Below, in pieces: positions 60,239 to 64,000 of a stretch of DNA of 64,000 nucleotides (the stretch's first letter is position 1; the number at the start of each line of letters is the position of its first letter). Under the pieces are notes generated by a model, which worked only from the letters and a program-made list of their open reading frames with translations, had not been told where the DNA came from and did no database searches. This DNA comes from Mycolicibacterium frederiksbergense. Its GTDB lineage: Bacteria; Actinomycetota; Actinomycetes; Mycobacteriales; Mycobacteriaceae. The position numbers and the translations under genes were made by a program. The stretch lies in NCBI RefSeq assembly GCF_029893345.1, contig NZ_JARXVE010000010.1:62001-126000 (forward strand). Reading direction: 5' to 3'.

Positions 60239-61912
60239 ATGCCCCATGTGATCACCCAGTCGTGCTGCAGCGACGGGTCCTGTGTCTACGCCTGCCCGGT
60301 GAACTGCATTCACCCGTCTCCGGACGAGCCGGGTTTCGCCACCGCCGAGATGCTCTACATCGACCCGGTCGCCTGTGTCGACTGTGGCGCGTGTGTCAGC
60401 GCGTGCCCGGTCGGCGCGATCGCGCCGGACACCCGGCTGGAGCCCAAGCAGCTGCCGTTCATCGAAATCAACGCGGCGTTCTATCCCAAGCGGGAGGGCA
60501 AGCTGCCGCCGACCTCCAAGCTGGCGCCGGTGATCCCGGCCCCGAAGGTGACGGCGCGTTCCGGCGAGCCGTTGACGGTGGCGATCGTGGGTTCCGGCCC
60601 TGCAGCGATGTACGCCGCCGACGAACTGCTCACCCAGCGCGGTGTACGGGTGAATGTCTTCGAGAAGCTGCCGACCCCCTACGGGCTGGTACGCGCCGGC
60701 GTCGCACCGGACCATCAGAGCACCAAGTGGGTCACCCGGCTGTTCGACACCATCGGGAAGCAGTCCGGCTTTCAGTTCTTCCTCAATGTCGAAGTGGGCA
60801 AGCATCTTTCGTACGCCGACCTGCTGGAGCATCACCACGCCGTGCTGTACGCGGTGGGGGCGCCCAATGACCGGCGGTTGGACATCGACGGCATGGGCCT
60901 GCCCGGCACCGGGACCGCCACCGAGATGGTGGCCTGGGTCAACGGGCATCCCGAGTTCACCGATCTGCCGGTCGATCTGAGCCACGAACGGGTCGTCATC
61001 GTCGGCAATGGCAACGTGGCATTCGACGTGGCCCGGATGCTCACCACCGATCCGGATGTGTTGGCCCGCACCGATATTTCCGACCATGCACTGGCCGCGT
61101 TGCGCGCATCGAAGGTTTCCGAGGTGGTTGTCGCGGCCCGCCGCGGTCCCGCGCAGTCGGCGTTCACCCTGCCCGAGCTGATCGGGCTGACCGCGACCTG
61201 CGATGTGGTCCTCGATGAGGCCGATCACCAGCTGGTGGCCGCGGACTTGGCGCAGGAGACCGACCCGCTGACCCGCAACAAGCTGGAGATCCTGGCCAAG
61301 TTGGGTGACGCGTCCGCTCCGATCACCCGGCCGCGAATCCGACTGGCCTACCGGTTCACCCCGCAGCGCGTGCTCGGTGACGCCCGAGTTACCGGCATCG
61401 AGTTCGGCGTGACCGGAACCGACGAGAGTCGTACGCTCGACGCCGGCCTGGTGCTGACCTCAATCGGTTACCGCGGCAAGGCGATTGACGGTCTGCCGTT
61501 CGACGACGCCGCCGCGGTGGTGCCGAATGAGGGTGGCCGCGTGGCCGAGGCCGGTATCCCGGTACCGGGTGCCTACGTGGCCGGGTGGATCAAGCGTGGA
61601 CCGACGGGGTTCATCGGCACCAACAAGTCCTGCGCGGCCGAGACCGTGCACAACCTGGTCGCCGATTACAACGCCGGTGTGCTGACCGATCCGGTGCACC
61701 GGCCGGCCGCCCTGGAGAAGTTGGTGCGGGCCCGCCAGCCCGATGTGGTCGACGCCGCCGGTTGGCAGGCCATCGATGCCGCCGAGATCGCCCGCGGCGG
61801 CGAGGACCGGCCGCGGGACAAGTTCACCTCGGTGACTGACATGCTCGCGGCCGCCGCGACCGCCCCGAAACCCACGGTGCGACACCGAGTAATGACCGGC
61901 CTGCGTGGCTAA
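60239..61912 (+). CDS. fprB: ferredoxin / ferredoxin-NADP reductase FprB
   Basis: This 557-aa fusion has a 7Fe- or 8Fe-type ferredoxin domain (residues 1-75: CCSDGSCVYACPVNCIHP, then CVDCGACVSACPVGAI). An adrenodoxin-reductase-like FAD/NADPH domain follows (VAIVGSGPAAMYAADELL, then VIVGNGNVAFDVARML). It transfers electrons from NADPH to iron-sulfur partners. It is equivalent to Rv0886. Its position after the diiron oxygenase suggests it supplies that enzyme. Confidence 0.94.
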   Translation: MPHVITQSCCSDGSCVYACPVNCIHPSPDEPGFATAEMLYIDPVACVDCGACVSACPVGAIAPDTRLEPKQLPFIEINAAFYPKREGKLPPTSKLAPVIPAPKVTARSGEPLTVAIVGSGPAAMYAADELLTQRGVRVNVFEKLPTPYGLVRAGVAPDHQSTKWVTRLFDTIGKQSGFQFFLNVEVGKHLSYADLLEHHHAVLYAVGAPNDRRLDIDGMGLPGTGTATEMVAWVNGHPEFTDLPVDLSHERVVIVGNGNVAFDVARMLTTDPDVLARTDISDHALAALRASKVSEVVVAARRGPAQSAFTLPELIGLTATCDVVLDEADHQLVAADLAQETDPLTRNKLEILAKLGDASAPITRPRIRLAYRFTPQRVLGDARVTGIEFGVTGTDESRTLDAGLVLTSIGYRGKAIDGLPFDDAAAVVPNEGGRVAEAGIPVPGAYVAGWIKRGPTGFIGTNKSCAAETVHNLVADYNAGVLTDPVHRPAALEKLVRARQPDVVDAAGWQAIDAAEIARGGEDRPRDKFTSVTDMLAAAATAPKPTVRHRVMTGLRG

Positions 61913-61934
61913 CGGGCGCCGCTAACCGGCGCGG

Positions 61935-62468
61935 CTAACCGGGCGCGGTGAAACCGAATCCGCGTTCGGTGGGTGTCGCGATCAGGTCGGCGCACGCCCT
62001 CGGCCGGAATCGGGTGATGAACTCGACTTCCTGAGCGGCCCACCGGTCCCAGTGCGGCCGGTAGGTATCGCCGTCGCGCTCCAACGCGCGGCGTTTGCGC
62101 TCGGCGTCGTCGGCGTCGACCCAGATTCCGAGGTCGGCGAGGCTCCGGGTGGCCGGGGTGAGCGCGCCGATGCCTTCGACGATGAGGCGCCGGCCGGGTT
62201 CGACGGTGTGCCAGCCGGCCGGTGCGTCCCGGGCCCAATCCCATTGCCGCCAGCGTCCGGCTGCTCCGGCCGCCCGCGGCTCGAGCAGCGATTTCTGTAA
62301 ATGCTCTGCGGCCCAGAGCAGCCCGCCCCAGCCCGGGTAGATGTCGTCGAGCCGCAGCACCGTACTCCCGGCCCAGTCGTCGCGCAGTTGTACCGCCAGC
62401 GTCGACTTACCGGACCCGGACCGGCCGTCGATCAGCACCGTCGTCGCAGCCGCTCCCAGGCGGCGCAT
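61935..62468 (-). CDS. small P-loop kinase (uridine-kinase-like)
   Basis: This 177-aa NTP-binding protein has Walker A IDGRSGSGKSTLAVQL and an Asp-rich segment RLDDIYPGWGGL, with IVEGIGALTP as the third motif. It resembles uridine/cytidine-kinase-like ATPases; the substrate is unknown. The ATG at 62468 is 4 bp from the EcfT stop, and a TTG upstream could also start it. It is the last gene of the ECF transporter run. Confidence 0.82.
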   Translation of the reverse strand: MRRLGAAATTVLIDGRSGSGKSTLAVQLRDDWAGSTVLRLDDIYPGWGGLLWAAEHLQKSLLEPRAAGAAGRWRQWDWARDAPAGWHTVEPGRRLIVEGIGALTPATRSLADLGIWVDADDAERKRRALERDGDTYRPHWDRWAAQEVEFITRFRPRACADLIATPTERGFGFTAPG

Positions 62469-62472
62469 GACC

Positions 62473-63258
62473 TCATCGAGCGCCAATGAAGTTCCATGCT
62501 CCCGAGGCCACCGACACCGCGATGGCGGCGGCCGCAATGGCGAACCCTGCGGCGAGAAGACCGAATTCCCGCCCACCGAACGGTGACCGGCGGGCCCAGG
62601 TCCGGGTGGGATAGGCGCCGAACCCGCGGGCCTCCATGGCGGTGGCGAGTTTCGATCCGCGGCGCACCGCGAACACCAACAACGCGAACGCCTGCCCGGC
62701 GATACGGCGCAGCCGGGCATGGTCGGCGACGCCGCGGGCCCGGCGGGCATAACCGAGATACTGCCAGTCCTGACCGAGCAATCCGATCATGCGCAGACCG
62801 GCCAACGCGCCGAGCACGAACCGGGCCGGCAACCGCAACACCTGTCCCAGGCCGTCGGCCAGTTCGGTCGGTTCGACGTCGATGAACAGGATGACCGACG
62901 GCAGCGCGATGGCCAGCACCCGCAGGAAGGTGGCCAGTGCCAGGGTGATGGATCCGTCGCTGACCGTGACGAGTGCGAAATGCCAGTAGGCGGTTCCGCT
63001 GGGCTGCCCATAAAGCAGGATGGTGACCGCGGTGAGCGCGGCCGCGACGGTGACGACGGCGCTACGGGTCAGCGCCGCACGCAACTTCGTGCCGATCGCC
63101 ACGAACAGTGCGATCTCACCGACCAGTGCGGTCAGCGCCGACACCCAGTCCACGGACAGCACCAGCGCGCCCGCGATGATCAAGGCGGTGAGCAGCTTGG
63201 CAACCGGGTTGATCGTGCGTGGTGCGACGGAGGCGTCCGCAAGGTCCGGTCCGGTCAT
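62473..63258 (-). CDS. energy-coupling factor transmembrane protein EcfT
   Basis: This 261-aa membrane protein is the T component of an ECF vitamin/metal transporter. It has about five membrane segments and the conserved coupling helices with Ala-Arg-Gly motifs (YARRARGVADHARLRRIAGQ and KLATAMEARGFG). It links S components to the ATPases. Its start overlaps the ATPase gene by ATGA. Confidence 0.88.
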   Translation of the reverse strand: MTGPDLADASVAPRTINPVAKLLTALIIAGALVLSVDWVSALTALVGEIALFVAIGTKLRAALTRSAVVTVAAALTAVTILLYGQPSGTAYWHFALVTVSDGSITLALATFLRVLAIALPSVILFIDVEPTELADGLGQVLRLPARFVLGALAGLRMIGLLGQDWQYLGYARRARGVADHARLRRIAGQAFALLVFAVRRGSKLATAMEARGFGAYPTRTWARRSPFGGREFGLLAAGFAIAAAAIAVSVASGAWNFIGAR

Positions 63259-64000
63259 GATGCCGTCTCCGCGGTGGATTCCCAGGCGGGCAGCTCGATC
63301 CTGGCGTCGGCGAGCAGACCGGTGAAGTCGAGATCGTGGGTGGCCGCGACGACGGCCGTTCCGTCGTCGGCGATTTCGGCCAGCAGCCGGATCAGTTCCT
63401 CCCAGGTGCGGCGGTCCTGCCCGAAGGTGGGCTCATCAAGGACGATCACCTTGGGCCCGGTGGCAAGCACGGTGGCCACCGACAGCCTGCGCTTCTCGCC
63501 GCCGGAAAGGGTGTAGGGGTTCACCTCGGCGAGGTGGTCCAGGCGCAGGCGCCCGAGCAGTTCGTCGGTGCGGGCGGCGGTTTCGGCCGCACCTCGCTTG
63601 ATTGCCTTGGGGCCCAACGACAACTCGTCGCGAACGGTGCCGGTGAGAAATTGGTGCTCGGGATCCTGGAACACACTGCCGATCCGGGTGAGCAGTTCTT
63701 TCGACCGCCACTTGACCGGTTTGCGTCGTGACGGGGCGGGGGCAAAGTCGGGATGCGCCTCAAACCGTCCGGCCGGCACGGGCAACAGGCCGCCCAGGGT
63801 GAGCGCCAGCGTCGACTTGCCCGCCCCGTTGGGGCCGGTGATCACGGTGGTGCGGCCGGCGTCGATCTCGAAATTCAGCCCGATGTGCATCGGGGGATCG
63901 CCCGGGTGGCCCAGTGACAGATCCGAGGCGGACAGCAGAGATTCGCCGTGTCCGCAGCGGTGGCGGGCGATCTCGGGGCGCGGCGTCTCGGGCACCCAAA
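63255..64000 (-). CDS. ECF transporter ATP-binding protein (5' end outside window)
   Basis: About 248 C-terminal residues are present. Walker A is TGPNGAGKSTLALTL, the signature LSGGEKRRLS, Walker B KVIVLDEPTFGQ and the switch His in ATHDLDFT. The upstream frame stays open to the window edge, and the linker before LSLGHPGDPPMHIG suggests this is the second ATPase of a fused EcfA1-EcfA2 protein. A GTG at 63995 is the only visible start, but it is probably internal. It energises the EcfT-linked importer. Confidence 0.85.
   Translation of the reverse strand, partial: WVPETPRPEIARHRCGHGESLLSASDLSLGHPGDPPMHIGLNFEIDAGRTTVITGPNGAGKSTLALTLGGLLPVPAGRFEAHPDFAPAPSRRKPVKWRSKELLTRIGSVFQDPEHQFLTGTVRDELSLGPKAIKRGAAETAARTDELLGRLRLDHLAEVNPYTLSGGEKRRLSVATVLATGPKVIVLDEPTFGQDRRTWEELIRLLAEIADDGTAVVAATHDLDFTGLLADARIELPAWESTAETAS

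Overview
The window is high-GC actinobacterial DNA and almost certainly comes from an environmental, fast-growing-type Mycobacterium (Mycolicibacterium). GTG starts are frequent and genes are packed with ATGA/GTGA overlaps. The backbone follows the order known from M. tuberculosis Rv0859-Rv0886: fadA-fadB, ercc3 (XPB), Rv0862c, Rv0863, moaC-mog-moaE, rpfA, moaD-moaA, Rv0870c, a cold-shock gene, Rv0875c-Rv0877, Rv0879c-Rv0882, sepH, serC, the Rv0885-type diiron oxygenase and fprB. Species identity is inference from gene content; no rRNA is present.

Region 1 (1-3420): fadA-fadB beta-oxidation operon ending in a strong intrinsic terminator. Region 2 (about 3430-32270): a 28.7-kb accessory block lying between fadB and ercc3, which are adjacent in M. 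tuberculosis. It holds redox enzymes (PPOX/F420-type, LLM, SDR, zinc alcohol dehydrogenases, nitronate monooxygenase, flavin reductase), hydrolases, a second thiolase, a TrpB2-type synthase and their LysR and XRE/MmyB regulators. Two related 59-bp palindromic repeats in inverted orientation sit at its two ends. Inside it, a 2.93-kb insertion carrying a divergent TnpB-related gene and an unknown 319-aa gene splits the last gene of a six-gene hydrolase/metallo-beta-lactamase operon. Removing the insertion restores a 720-bp reading frame. A near-identical 30-bp inverted site pair lies upstream of the two hydrolase units flanking the MmyB-type regulator gene.

Region 3 (32279-46637): XPB helicase, a TetR-controlled oxygenase/exporter pair with a perfect palindromic operator, a membrane esterase, a helicase-C-domain protein, and molybdopterin genes on both sides of rpfA. 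The rpfA upstream region holds a c-di-AMP (ydaO-type) riboswitch and a perfect CRP-consensus site. Region 4 (46647-49770): a scar of genome rearrangement. A lactate dehydrogenase C-terminal fragment abuts a truncated tnpA, followed by an intact tnpB, a glutathione-transferase C-terminal fragment, two tandem secreted Cys-motif proteins, and a second remnant of the same glutathione-transferase tail.

Region 5 (49755-64000): conserved mycobacterial core genes (DUF2771, MFS, DUF3027, SRPBCC, DUF2530, MarR, SpoU-type RNA methyltransferase broken by a one-base frameshift, DUF2537, UPF0677-type methyltransferase, sepH, serC, map, diiron oxygenase, fprB), then a small P-loop kinase and an ECF-type transporter (EcfT plus an ATPase that runs off the window). 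I saw no rRNA, tRNA or CRISPR array.
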